Shown here one piece after another: positions 1-7,580 of a DNA stretch of 10,828 nucleotides (within the stretch, counting starts at the first letter, position 1; every line of letters starts with the position of its first letter). The stretch is from Candidatus Omnitrophota bacterium. Lineage in GTDB: Bacteria; Omnitrophota; Gorgyraeia; Gygaellales; Profunditerraquicolaceae. The translations under genes were made by a program, and so were the position numbers. The stretch spans positions 1 to 10,828 of the forward strand of contig JAKQSG010000054.1 in NCBI GenBank assembly GCA_029563245.1. The letters run 5' to 3'. The notes beneath the pieces are model-generated. The model did no database searches. It worked only from the letters and a program-made list of their open reading frames with translations, and was not told the origin of the DNA.

Positions 1-1025
1 ATATAGGTACGCTTATTCAGAAAGGTTATGCCTATCAGGCTAAGGGGGATGTTTATTTTAACGTCCGGAGGTTTAGCGATTACGGCAGGCTATCCGGGCA
101 AAGCGTAGATGAAATGTATAAAGGGGTGCGCATAGAACCAAACGAGTTGAAGAAAGACCCGCTTGATTTTGCCTTGTGGAAACAGTCTAAAGAAAATGAG
201 CCGTCTTGGGATAGCCCCTGGGGGCGCGGCAGGCCGGGTTGGCATATCGAATGTTCGGTAATGAGCCAGAAGTTTCTAAAGACAACTACCCTTGATATTC
301 ATGCGGGGGGCAGGGATTTAATCTTTCCGCACCATGAGAATGAAATTGCCCAATCGCAGGCGTTTTCAGGAAAGCCTTTCGCGAAGTATTGGATACATCA
401 TGGGCTCTTAACGATGAATGGCCAGAAGATGTCTAAATCTTCGGGTAATTTTATTACTATACGCGATTTTCTCATTAAGTATAAAGATCCTGATTTGCTT
501 AAATTGTTTTTTCTCACGGCGCATTATTCGCATCCTATCGATTATACTGACGGTAAGATTGAGGAGGCAAGGGCGGCTAAGGAGAGGATCATAATCTTCT
601 TGAATAAGGCAAGGCAGGCAAAGGTTAGATTTTCATTTTTTCATATGAAATGCGCCAAGCTAAGGGAATTAAGGCTTAAATTTATCGAGAAGATGGACGA
701 TGATTTTAATACCCCTGAGGCGCTTGCCTGTATATTTGAGATGGTAAACCTGGGCAACAAAAACTTAAACAACCCTTATATTTTGAAAGAAGTGCGTGAG
801 GATGTGCTTAAGGCTTCGGGTTTACTGGGATTAAGCCTGCAGGTTGCAGAAAGTACCGATAGCCTTGATGATAAAACGATTGATCGTAAAATAATAGAGC
901 GAAATTCAGCGCGCAAGGCAAGGGATTATGCGCTTTCAGATAAGATACGCAAAGAGCTGGAAGAAAAAGGCGTGATCCTGGAAGATCTAAAGGATGGCAC
1001 AACCGGATGGCGCAGGAAATTGTAG
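1..1025 (+). CDS. cysS: Cysteinyl-tRNA synthetase, 5'-truncated by window edge
   Basis: Class I aminoacyl-tRNA synthetase that charges tRNA-Cys with cysteine in the cytoplasm. The reading frame is open from base 3, so the ATG at 114 is internal: the 37 codons before it read as typical CysRS sequence (IGTLIQKGYAY, then GDVYFNV). About 340 residues are visible. The family is usually about 460-480 long, so the N-terminal part with the HIGH motif and first zinc cysteine lies off the left edge. Visible signatures are the GWHIECS zinc-ligand cysteine (252-254), the FPHHENE segment (HHENE at 330-344) holding further zinc ligands, and the KMSKS loop (426-440, followed by SGN). The C-terminal end has the usual anticodon-binding tail (ARDYALSDKIRKELEEKG, then LEDLKDGTTGWRRK), so the 3' end is intact. 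The stop is 7 nt before tmk, consistent with co-transcription. Confidence 0.97.
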   Translation, partial: IGTLIQKGYAYQAKGDVYFNVRRFSDYGRLSGQSVDEMYKGVRIEPNELKKDPLDFALWKQSKENEPSWDSPWGRGRPGWHIECSVMSQKFLKTTTLDIHAGGRDLIFPHHENEIAQSQAFSGKPFAKYWIHHGLLTMNGQKMSKSSGNFITIRDFLIKYKDPDLLKLFFLTAHYSHPIDYTDGKIEEARAAKERIIIFLNKARQAKVRFSFFHMKCAKLRELRLKFIEKMDDDFNTPEALACIFEMVNLGNKNLNNPYILKEVREDVLKASGLLGLSLQVAESTDSLDDKTIDRKIIERNSARKARDYALSDKIRKELEEKGVILEDLKDGTTGWRRKL

Positions 1026-1032
1026 ATAAAAT

Positions 1033-1647
1033 ATGAAGGGTAAATTTATTACATTCGAAGGTTCTGAGGGATGCGGAAAGAGCACTCAATCGCGCATGCT
1101 TTATGAATATCTGAAGAAGAAGAATCCAAAAGCCGTTTATCTGCGTGAGCCCGGAGCGACTAAGATAAGCGAAAAGATACGGGATATATTATTAGACGCA
1201 AAAAATGACGGCATGCTGGCGGAATGCGAGATGCTGCTTTATATGGCAGCACGTTCGCAAATTGTAGGGGAGATTATCAGGCCTGAGCTTAAGAAGGGTA
1301 CCATTGTTATATGCGATAGATTCCTGGATTCTACTATTGCCTATCAGGGGTATGGGTTAGGGATGAGCATAGATTTTATTAAAGCGGTAGGTAAGTTTGC
1401 GACCTTTGGAATAAATCCGGATTTAACTATATTTCTGGATTTACCTGTAGGTAAAGGCTTGCTCCATCGTAACGGGTGCAAAGACCGTATAGAAAAAAGG
1501 TCTCTTGCTTATCATCTTCGTGTCCGTAATGGATATTTGAAACTGGCAGGTCAAGAACCGGAAAGAATTAAGGTAATTAAGGTTGAAGAAGATAAATATA
1601 AGACTCAGGAGAAAATCAGGGATTTGGTGAAGAGATATGCCGTTTAA
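1033..1647 (+). CDS. tmk: Thymidylate (dTMP) kinase
   Basis: Phosphorylates dTMP to dTDP with ATP, the step that leads to dTTP for DNA synthesis. The 204-residue length is normal for the family. Visible motifs are the P-loop GSEGCGKST (residues 10-18), the dTMP-binding REPGAT (38-43, where REPGGT is more usual), the DRF motif with DSTIAYQG (95-106), the strand LTIFLDLP (131-138), and a lid region with DRIEKRSLAYHLRVR (151-165). The start ATG is 7 nt after the cysS stop and gives the expected MKGKFITFEG opening. No strong Shine-Dalgarno sequence precedes it, so translation may be coupled to cysS. Its 3' end overlaps holB by 11 nt. A tmk-holB pair is a common bacterial arrangement linking nucleotide supply with the replisome. 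Confidence 0.96.
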   Translation: MKGKFITFEGSEGCGKSTQSRMLYEYLKKKNPKAVYLREPGATKISEKIRDILLDAKNDGMLAECEMLLYMAARSQIVGEIIRPELKKGTIVICDRFLDSTIAYQGYGLGMSIDFIKAVGKFATFGINPDLTIFLDLPVGKGLLHRNGCKDRIEKRSLAYHLRVRNGYLKLAGQEPERIKVIKVEEDKYKTQEKIRDLVKRYAV

Positions 1648-2596
1648 AGATATTAAGGGGCAGGAGAGAGCCTTAGAAATTATCAAGATAAATCTTGATA
1701 GGGGAAAGCTGGCGGGAGGGTATTTATTCACCGGACCTGAATCCGTGGGGAAAAAAATGTCTGCCAGGGTGTTATCTCAGGCCCTTAACTGTCTTCAGAA
1801 TACTAATGATGCCTGCGGGGTTTGTTCATCCTGTATTAAAATAGAGAAAGGCCAGCATCCGGATGTGCATATTATTTCCAGCAATGACCCTAAGCTGAAG
1901 ATAGAAGAGATACGTCAGCTTAAGAAGGATATTTATCTTAGGGCTTACGAGGGAAAGTTTAAGGTTTTTATTATTGATAATGCGCATACGCTTACCCCTG
2001 AGGCCTCAAACTGTCTTTTGAAGGTTTTAGAGGAGCCGCCGGATTCAAGCTTAATTATTCTGGTCACTGATAAAGGTCCTATGCTTTTTAAGACCATTAT
2101 TTCGCGGTGCAAGGTTGTAAAATTCAAAGCCCAGAAAAGGCAGGATCTGGAACTTATTTTGAGAGAGGGGTATAATCTGGATAAGGGGCTTGCACATTTT
2201 CTGGCTTATTTTTCTGAAGGTAAACTTGGCAATGCCTTGAGGCTAAAAGATAGCGATATTTTAAGAGTCAGGAATAATATTATCGATAGGCTGATGGCTC
2301 CCTCGTTGTTTGATCTTGCCGGTCTAAAAATAGAGGATAGGAAGTCTTTCTACCTTAGCTTGAATATATTAAATACCTGGTTTAGGGATCTTTATCTTAT
2401 GAAATTCGGAATGCCTCAGCTAGAAGCAATCAATTCTGACCGTAGCGGTGAACTCTCCAAGGCATTAGTTTATTTTTCGATTTCGGACTTAGAGAGAATT
2501 CTAACGGCCATATTTAATACTGCGGCATACCTAGAGCGTAATATTAATACGCGGCTCTTGCTGCATAACCTAAAGGCGCAGATATGGGTGAGCTAG
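1637..2596 (+). CDS. holB: DNA polymerase III clamp-loader subunit delta prime
   Basis: Subunit of the clamp-loader complex that places the sliding clamp on primed DNA; belongs to the DnaX/HolB AAA+ family. In its 319 residues I see a Walker-A-like GPESVGKK (33-40), with Lys where Ser/Thr normally follows the P-loop lysine. A four-cysteine zinc module follows (C52, C60, C63, C66), then a Walker-B-like FIIDNAH (111-117), the sensor-1 region ILVT (141-144), and the SRC motif (156-158) whose arginine acts in the neighbouring subunit's ATPase site. The degenerate P-loop argues for delta prime over the ATP-hydrolysing tau/gamma subunit DnaX, as does the modest length without a DnaX C-terminal extension. 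The position directly after tmk supports the same call. The ORF starts inside tmk (11-nt overlap) and ends inside the next gene (13-nt overlap), suggesting translational coupling. Confidence 0.93.
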   Translation: MPFKDIKGQERALEIIKINLDRGKLAGGYLFTGPESVGKKMSARVLSQALNCLQNTNDACGVCSSCIKIEKGQHPDVHIISSNDPKLKIEEIRQLKKDIYLRAYEGKFKVFIIDNAHTLTPEASNCLLKVLEEPPDSSLIILVTDKGPMLFKTIISRCKVVKFKAQKRQDLELILREGYNLDKGLAHFLAYFSEGKLGNALRLKDSDILRVRNNIIDRLMAPSLFDLAGLKIEDRKSFYLSLNILNTWFRDLYLMKFGMPQLEAINSDRSGELSKALVYFSISDLERILTAIFNTAAYLERNINTRLLLHNLKAQIWVS

Positions 2597-3366
2597 TTTT
2601 TGTGCGTTTAAGAGATTTAGGGATGGTTTATTCTTACGATAAGGGCGAGTTGGCCATTAAGCCTGGGGATTATGTAATCGTAGAGCATGATCGCGGCCAG
2701 GATTACGGGCAGGTCTTATCCTGCTTAGGTGCCTGTGCTGATAAAAGTTCGAAAGAGCCGTTAAAGAGGATACTGCGCCTTGCCCGTGAGTCCGATTTAA
2801 AACAGGTAGAGGAAAACAGGTCAAGGGCAAAAGATGCGTTTAACTCCTGCAACAAGAAGATTGCCGAGCATAAGCTGGATATGAAGTTAGTCCAGGCAGA
2901 ATATTCTTTTGACCGTTCCAAGATAATATTTTACTTTACCTCTGCAGGCAGGGTCGATTTCAGGAATTTAGTCAAGGATTTAGCTAAAATTTTTAAGGCG
3001 AGGATTGAACTAAAGCAAATAGGGGTGCGTGATGAGGCGAGGCTTTTCGGAGGTTTTGGGCCTTGCGGCAGAGAACTTTGTTGCGCAAAGTTTCTGAAGG
3101 ATTTTGAGCCGGTGACTATCAAGATGGCTAAGGAAGAGGGCCTCCCGTTAAACCCTCCTAAAATATCCGGTATATGCGGAAGGCTTATGTGCTGCCTTTC
3201 TTTTGAATATGAAAGTTATAAGCTTCTTTCAAAAGGTCTACCCCGTGAAGGGGAGCATATACATACACCTAAGGGAAAGGGGAAGGTAATAAGCGTAAAT
3301 GTTTTTAAGCGCATCGTTTCTATACAGGCCGAAGATGGCACAATAATTAATTCGACTTATAAGTAG
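2584..3366 (+). CDS. ricT: PSP1-domain protein, RicT (YaaT) homologue
   Basis: Member of the PSP1 C-terminal domain family, whose best-studied member is B. subtilis RicT. With RicA and RicF, RicT forms an iron-sulfur complex that affects RNase Y-dependent mRNA maturation, sporulation, competence and biofilm formation. The 260-residue length is close to the family norm. The diagnostic part is FGGFGPCGRELCC (155-167) and GICGRLMCCLSFEYE (196-210), giving six cysteines: 161, 166, 167, 198, 203 and 204. Residues 1-50 resemble the family's N-terminal beta-rich region (KPGDYVIVE, then GQDYGQV). The C-terminal part (221-260) looks like a small beta domain (TPKGKGKVISVNVF). No RicA or RicF candidate is in the window. 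The gene overlaps holB by 13 nt and sits 6 nt before metG, matching the holB-ricT...metS order of Bacillus. Family membership is firm; the Ric-complex role in this organism is inference. Confidence 0.9.
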   Translation: MGELVFVRLRDLGMVYSYDKGELAIKPGDYVIVEHDRGQDYGQVLSCLGACADKSSKEPLKRILRLARESDLKQVEENRSRAKDAFNSCNKKIAEHKLDMKLVQAEYSFDRSKIIFYFTSAGRVDFRNLVKDLAKIFKARIELKQIGVRDEARLFGGFGPCGRELCCAKFLKDFEPVTIKMAKEEGLPLNPPKISGICGRLMCCLSFEYESYKLLSKGLPREGEHIHTPKGKGKVISVNVFKRIVSIQAEDGTIINSTYK

Positions 3367-3372
3367 ATAATT

Positions 3373-4887
3373 ATGACCGGAAAATTCTATATCACTACTC
3401 CTTTGTATTATGTTAATGCCTCTCCTCATATAGGGCATTCCTATACTACTATTGCCGCAGATACCTTAGCCCGTTATATGCGTAATAAGGAAGGGGAAGA
3501 TAATGTATGGTTTTTAACCGGCACCGACGAACACGGGCAGAAGATCGAAAAGGCGGCTGAGGCTGTCAAGCTTGCTCCCAAGGATTTTGCGGATGAAGTA
3601 GTCTTAAAATTCATCGGGTTATGGAAAAAACTGAATATATCTTACAATGATTTTATCCGTACAACGGAAGATCGTCATACCCAAGTTGTCTCCCGGGTGC
3701 TGGAGATTCTTTATAAAAAGGGAGATATTTATGAGGATAAATATGAGGGCTGGTATTGTACGCCTTGCGAGACATTCTGGATAGATGCGCAGGTTATCGA
3801 TCAGGTATGCCCTGATTGCAAGAGGAAGGTAGAGAGGATTAGCGAGACCAATTATTTTTTTCGATTGGCAAAATACCAGGATTGGCTCTTAGGTTATATA
3901 AGAACCCATCCTGATTTTGTTAACCCTGCAAGCCGTAGAGAAGAAGTTTTAAAATTCCTGGAGCTTAACAAACTTAATGACTTATGTATTTCAAGACCTA
4001 AAGAGAGGCTGAGATGGGGTATCCCTTTACCCTTTGCCCCTGCCCACGTAACGTATGTCTGGTTTGACGCCCTCATAAATTACATCAGTGCGGTAGGGTA
4101 TTTTGACGAAAATAACAAATACCATTCGAAATGGTGGCCGGCACAGCTCCATTTAATGGCTAAGGATATTTTACGCCAGCACGCTGTTTATTGGCCTATT
4201 ATGCTTTATGCCCTGGGAATTGATCTGCCTGAGCAGGTATTCGCGCACGGCTGGTGGATGCTTAGGGAGGAAAAGATGTCAAAGTCCCGGGGTAATGTGA
4301 TTAACCCTGTGGATATGGTTAATAAATACGGGTTAGACGCGTACCGTTATTTTTTATTGCGCGATGTCCCTTTTGGATTAGACGGAAATTTCTCCGAAGA
4401 AGCTATTGTTAAGCGCTATAACAGCGACTTGGCTAATGATTTAGGTAATCTTGTATACAGGACGCTTACTATGGTAGAAAAGTATTTTGACGGAAATGTC
4501 CCGGTTATCGAAGGGGAAAAGATCAAATATGATCCGCGCGGCGAGAACATAATTAAAAGAATAGAAGGTAGTGATTCTGTTTTCCAGAAAAAGGTGCGTA
4601 AGGGCCTGGAAGAATACAATTTCAGTTATTCATTGGGGGAGATCTGGGGTCTTATAAATATTGCCAATAAATACGTTGAAGAGACTAAACCCTGGAATTT
4701 AGCTAAAGAGAATAAGCAAGATGAATTAAAGGCCTTTATTGTTGTCTTGGTCAAGGTCATCCGCCAGGTCGCCGGAGAGCTTAAGCCTTTTATGCCGGAT
4801 ACCTCAAATGCTATCATGCAGCAGCTAGGTAGCCAAAAGATTAAAAAGGGAGAACCTCTTTTCCCGCGCCTTCTTTCGCAATGTTAA
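3373..4887 (+). CDS. metG: Methionyl-tRNA synthetase, short form
   Basis: Class I synthetase that charges initiator and elongator tRNA-Met. In its 504 residues I see FYITTPLYY with HIGH at 19-22, GTDEHG (50-55), and a single zinc knuckle with two CxxC pairs (C129/C132 and C146/C149). These are followed by VWFDALINY (229-237), AKDILRQH (263-270) and the KMSKS loop (301-305, followed by RGN). The helical anticodon-binding domain follows (around 330-490, including KPWNLAK). The protein ends there and lacks the C-terminal tRNA-binding/dimerisation domain that takes many bacterial MetRS proteins to about 620-680 residues, so it is probably monomeric. The start lies 6 nt after the ricT stop with no clear Shine-Dalgarno sequence. 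The 3' end overlaps tatD by 7 nt, and the metG-tatD pairing is widespread in bacteria. Confidence 0.96.
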   Translation: MTGKFYITTPLYYVNASPHIGHSYTTIAADTLARYMRNKEGEDNVWFLTGTDEHGQKIEKAAEAVKLAPKDFADEVVLKFIGLWKKLNISYNDFIRTTEDRHTQVVSRVLEILYKKGDIYEDKYEGWYCTPCETFWIDAQVIDQVCPDCKRKVERISETNYFFRLAKYQDWLLGYIRTHPDFVNPASRREEVLKFLELNKLNDLCISRPKERLRWGIPLPFAPAHVTYVWFDALINYISAVGYFDENNKYHSKWWPAQLHLMAKDILRQHAVYWPIMLYALGIDLPEQVFAHGWWMLREEKMSKSRGNVINPVDMVNKYGLDAYRYFLLRDVPFGLDGNFSEEAIVKRYNSDLANDLGNLVYRTLTMVEKYFDGNVPVIEGEKIKYDPRGENIIKRIEGSDSVFQKKVRKGLEEYNFSYSLGEIWGLINIANKYVEETKPWNLAKENKQDELKAFIVVLVKVIRQVAGELKPFMPDTSNAIMQQLGSQKIKKGEPLFPRLLSQC

Positions 4888-5639
4888 TTGATACCCATTG
4901 CCATCTTGATTTTCCTGAATTTGACCGGGATAGGGACGAAGTCATTAAACGGGCTTGCGATCAAGGTGTTACTTCTATTATCAACGTAGGCTCAAGTATT
5001 TTAAGTTCCCAAAGGTCTCTTGAGCTTTCACTTAAATATCAGAATGTGTATTCTGTAGTCGGTATTCATCCGCATGAAGCAGACTCCTTTGATAATAAGG
5101 CGCAAGATGCTATCTCTAGGCTGGCAGAGGATAAAAAGGCACTGGCTATAGGCGAAATAGGGCTGGATTATTTTAAGAACTTTTCCCGGAAGACCAACCA
5201 GTTGCGCCTGTTTTTGTATCAGATAAACCTTGCCAAGAAATTAAATCTTCCGATAGTTATACATACCCGCTGTGCTGAAGAGGATACCTTGAAGGTGCTT
5301 AAAGAGGCTATGCCCATAAAGGCAGTAGTGCATTGTTTTAGCTCCGGTTTTGAATTTTTGGAAGAAGCCTTAAGGCTTGGTTTTTTTATTTCTTTCACTA
5401 GTAACATAACTTATAAAAAAGCAGATTCACTCAGGGAGATGGTTAAGCTGGTTCCTTTAGATAGGTTAATGCTTGAAACCGATGCCCCCTTTCTTTCCCC
5501 CGAGGGTTTCCGCGGCAAGAGAAATGAGCCGATGCAGATAAGGTTACTCGCTGAATTTGTCGCTAAGATCCGGGGTTCATCATTTGATGAAATAGCAAAA
5601 AGGACCACAGGGAATGCCATGGATTTCTTTAGAATCTAA
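4881..5639 (+). CDS. tatD: TatD-family metal-dependent deoxyribonuclease
   Basis: TIM-barrel hydrolase of the amidohydrolase superfamily. Characterised TatD proteins are 3'-5' DNA exonucleases implicated in DNA repair or degradation; the name comes from a tat operon, but the protein is not a translocase component. At 252 residues the length is typical. Metal-ligand candidates are all present: THCHLD (H6, H8), GEIGLDY (E92), IHTR (H128), VHCFS (H151) and LETDAPF (D201), followed by the family's GKRNEP (212-217). The MLIDTHCHLD opening is the standard N-terminus, which supports the start at the ATG overlapping the metG stop by 7 nt. No Shine-Dalgarno sequence is evident there, so re-initiation after metG is likely. 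The family call is strong; substrate preference cannot be read from sequence. Confidence 0.95.
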   Translation: MLIDTHCHLDFPEFDRDRDEVIKRACDQGVTSIINVGSSILSSQRSLELSLKYQNVYSVVGIHPHEADSFDNKAQDAISRLAEDKKALAIGEIGLDYFKNFSRKTNQLRLFLYQINLAKKLNLPIVIHTRCAEEDTLKVLKEAMPIKAVVHCFSSGFEFLEEALRLGFFISFTSNITYKKADSLREMVKLVPLDRLMLETDAPFLSPEGFRGKRNEPMQIRLLAEFVAKIRGSSFDEIAKRTTGNAMDFFRI

Positions 5640-5640
5640 A

Positions 5641-5651
5641 TAGGGGTCAGG
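5641..5651 (+). promoter_or_regulatory. Probable ribosome binding site for mtnA
   Basis: The 14-nt gap between tatD and mtnA contains AGGGG (5642-5646), 7 nt before the mtnA ATG at 5654, with a second purine patch (CAGG) nearer the start. This is the widest gap between + strand genes here, and the G-rich patch supports independent initiation at this ATG. Confidence 0.5.
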
Positions 5652-5653
5652 TT

Positions 5654-6706
5654 ATGGATATAAAGACAATCGAGTGGAAAAAGAACAAGATTAAGATAAT
5701 CGATCAGACCAGGCTTCCGGATAGGCTGGAATACATTTATTTGGATAATATTAAGGATTTACGCAAAGCGATAAGAATTTTATCTGTGCGTGGGGCTCCG
5801 GCTTTGGGTGCTGCCGGAGGGTTAGGAGTATATTTAGGTATCAAAGACTTTAAAGGGAAGAAAAAGGAATTTAACCGCAGGCTAAGGGATGTTGCTTTAT
5901 ACCTTGCATCCTCACGTCCCACTGCGCGCAATCTTTCCTGGGGGATAGATAGGGCATGTAATGCCGCGTTGAAGAACATGCATCTTAACATAGATGGGAT
6001 TAAGTTGATTGCTCTCAGGGAATCGCTTGCCGTAATAAAGGATGACATAAAAGCTTCCCGCAGCATAGGTAGGTATGGAGCAAGTCTTATTAAAGATAAG
6101 GATAGTATCCTGACTATTTGCAACGCAGGTATTCTTGCCACCGTTGATTACGGAACTGCCTTAGGAGTGCTTTATCGGGCAAAAGAGGAGGGTAGGAGGT
6201 TTCGGGTATATATCTGCGAAACTAGGCCGCTTTTACAGGGAACGCGGCTTACTGCTTGGGAACTGAAGAAAAAGGGCATAGAGGCCACAGTTATTTGCGA
6301 TAATACCGCTGCCTCGCTTTTTAAAGATAATAAGATTAACAAAGTTATCTCCGGGGCAGACAGGATTGCCCTTAACGGTGATACGGCCAATAAGATAGGC
6401 ACATATAATCTGGCAATCTTAAGCAGGTATCACAATATTCCTTTTTATATCGCAGCCCCTTTATCTACTTTTGACTTTTCTCTAACCTCAGGAGAGGGTA
6501 TCTTAATTGAGGAGCGCAACCCCCAAGAGGTAAGGACGCTTTTATTTAAGATAAGGGTTGCTCCTTTGGGGGTAAAGGTATTTAATCCGTCATTCGACAT
6601 TACAAGACATGAATTAATTTCTGCAATCATTACCGATAAGGGTATTATCAGGCCTCCTTACGGCAGGAATATAAGAAAGTATTATGTTAATCAAAGATCT
6701 GGGTGA
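5654..6706 (+). CDS. mtnA: S-methyl-5-thioribose-1-phosphate isomerase
   Basis: Converts 5-methylthioribose-1-phosphate to 5-methylthioribulose-1-phosphate in salvage of the methylthioadenosine left by polyamine synthesis and radical-SAM reactions. It belongs to the eIF2B alpha/beta/delta-like fold. The 350-residue length is typical. Key segments are SVRGAPALGAAGG (44-56), SRPTARNLSWGID (87-99), CNAGILAT (156-163) with the catalytic cysteine C156, and ETRPLLQGTRLTAWEL (189-204). These are followed by DNTAA (216-220) and GADRIALNGDTANKIGTY (234-251), with the catalytic aspartate D236. These motifs favour MtnA over archaeal ribose-1,5-bisphosphate isomerase or eIF2B subunits. No other methionine-salvage gene (mtnP, mtnK, mtnB-D) is in the window, so the salvage or shunt route it feeds is unknown. 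Its 3' end overlaps thiL by 23 nt. Confidence 0.93.
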   Translation: MDIKTIEWKKNKIKIIDQTRLPDRLEYIYLDNIKDLRKAIRILSVRGAPALGAAGGLGVYLGIKDFKGKKKEFNRRLRDVALYLASSRPTARNLSWGIDRACNAALKNMHLNIDGIKLIALRESLAVIKDDIKASRSIGRYGASLIKDKDSILTICNAGILATVDYGTALGVLYRAKEEGRRFRVYICETRPLLQGTRLTAWELKKKGIEATVICDNTAASLFKDNKINKVISGADRIALNGDTANKIGTYNLAILSRYHNIPFYIAAPLSTFDFSLTSGEGILIEERNPQEVRTLLFKIRVAPLGVKVFNPSFDITRHELISAIITDKGIIRPPYGRNIRKYYVNQRSG

Positions 6707-7580
6707 ATTTGAATTAATTGAAAGATTTAGGAGGCAGATTAAGCCAAGGGCTTCGGTTGTTATTGGTTCCGGTGATGATTGTGCCGTGTTAAAGTTTGAT
6801 AAAACCAGGTATCAACTATTTACCTGCGACATGATCGTAGAGGGGGTTGATTTTTCTCTAAGCGATAAGCCTTATCTTATCGGGAGAAAAGCGATAGCTA
6901 TTTCCTTAAGCGATATTGCCAGTTGTTTAGGTTCCCCAACACATTGCCTTGTCTCCATAGGTCTCCCTAAGGATACGCCTTTAAAGTTTGTGAATTGCCT
7001 TTTTAGGGGGATGCGGGATATCTGCGAGGAATTTAAGGTTGATATTGTCGGCGGTGATTTAAGCGCAAGCAGAAAAATAGTTATCGATGTAAGTATGCTT
7101 GGCCTGGTAAGAAAAGAAAAGCTTTGTTTAAGAAGCGGTGCTCGCACGGGAGATTTGATTTTTGTTACCGGAGAACTAGGGGGTTCTATCTTTGGAAAGC
7201 ACCTTAAGTTTACTCCCAGGCTAAGGGAAGCCCGTTTCTTGAAAGAACATTTTAAAGTTAATGCCATGATCGACGTATCCGACGGTTTAGCACAGGATTT
7301 AGGTCATATTTTAAAGAGCAGCAGGGTTGGAGCTGTGCTTTACGAAGAATTAATCCCCTTAAGCAGAAAGGCCCGTGATTTATCCGATGCCTTGGCCAGC
7401 GGAGAGGATTTCGAACTGTTATTTACTATGCCCGTTAAAGAGGCGAAGCGGCTGGTAAAAAGAAATATAATTAATTTTAAGCCTATCGGAGAAATTATGG
7501 GAAGAAAATACGGGTTTAAATTAATATACAATTCAGGTAAAATAGAGGATATAAGTTTAAGAGGTTTTACTCATTTTTAA
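6684..7580 (+). CDS. thiL: Thiamine-monophosphate kinase
   Basis: Catalyses ATP-dependent phosphorylation of thiamine monophosphate to thiamine pyrophosphate, the last step of cofactor biosynthesis; PurM-like fold. The 298 residues are slightly shorter than E. coli ThiL. Visible motifs are the IKDLGEFELIERF opening (3-15), GDDCAVL (30-36), and CDMIVEGVDF (48-57). These are followed by KAIAISLSDIAS (69-80), VGGDLS (122-127), SGARTGDLIFVTGELGGS (151-168), MIDVSDGLAQDL (195-206) and SGEDFELLF (239-247). It ends with GFTHF, resembling the family's usual C-terminus. The conserved N-terminus supports the ATG lying inside mtnA (23-nt overlap, different frame). The stop codon directly abuts the tsaE start. 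No other thiamine gene is nearby, so this copy may serve de novo synthesis encoded elsewhere. Confidence 0.95.
   Translation: MLIKDLGEFELIERFRRQIKPRASVVIGSGDDCAVLKFDKTRYQLFTCDMIVEGVDFSLSDKPYLIGRKAIAISLSDIASCLGSPTHCLVSIGLPKDTPLKFVNCLFRGMRDICEEFKVDIVGGDLSASRKIVIDVSMLGLVRKEKLCLRSGARTGDLIFVTGELGGSIFGKHLKFTPRLREARFLKEHFKVNAMIDVSDGLAQDLGHILKSSRVGAVLYEELIPLSRKARDLSDALASGEDFELLFTMPVKEAKRLVKRNIINFKPIGEIMGRKYGFKLIYNSGKIEDISLRGFTHF

Noticed and set aside
114..116. ATG at 114 as the cysS start
   Set aside because: The same frame is open to the left edge and encodes conserved CysRS sequence, so this methionine is internal.
808..1089. Reverse-strand open frame across the cysS-tmk junction
   Set aside because: It overlaps the conserved C-terminus of CysRS and the P-loop of Tmk; its low-complexity Leu/Ser/Cys-rich product looks like a coding shadow.
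5737..6141. Reverse-strand open frame of 134 codons inside mtnA
   Set aside because: It is wholly antisense to a well-conserved gene, its product resembles no family I recognise, and its composition is what the complement of mtnA codons would give.
36..7227. CAGGCTAAGGG occurs three times (36-46, 5878-5888, 7217-7227), possibly an uptake or chi-like word
   Set aside because: All copies are inside coding sequence. Two encode Arg-Leu-Arg with the favoured AGG and CTA codons and one is in a different frame, so codon preference explains it; a genome-wide count would be needed to claim more.
6872..7267. Reverse-strand open frame of 131 codons inside thiL
   Set aside because: It is antisense to conserved ThiL motifs, with no family resemblance and no supporting ribosome binding site or neighbour.
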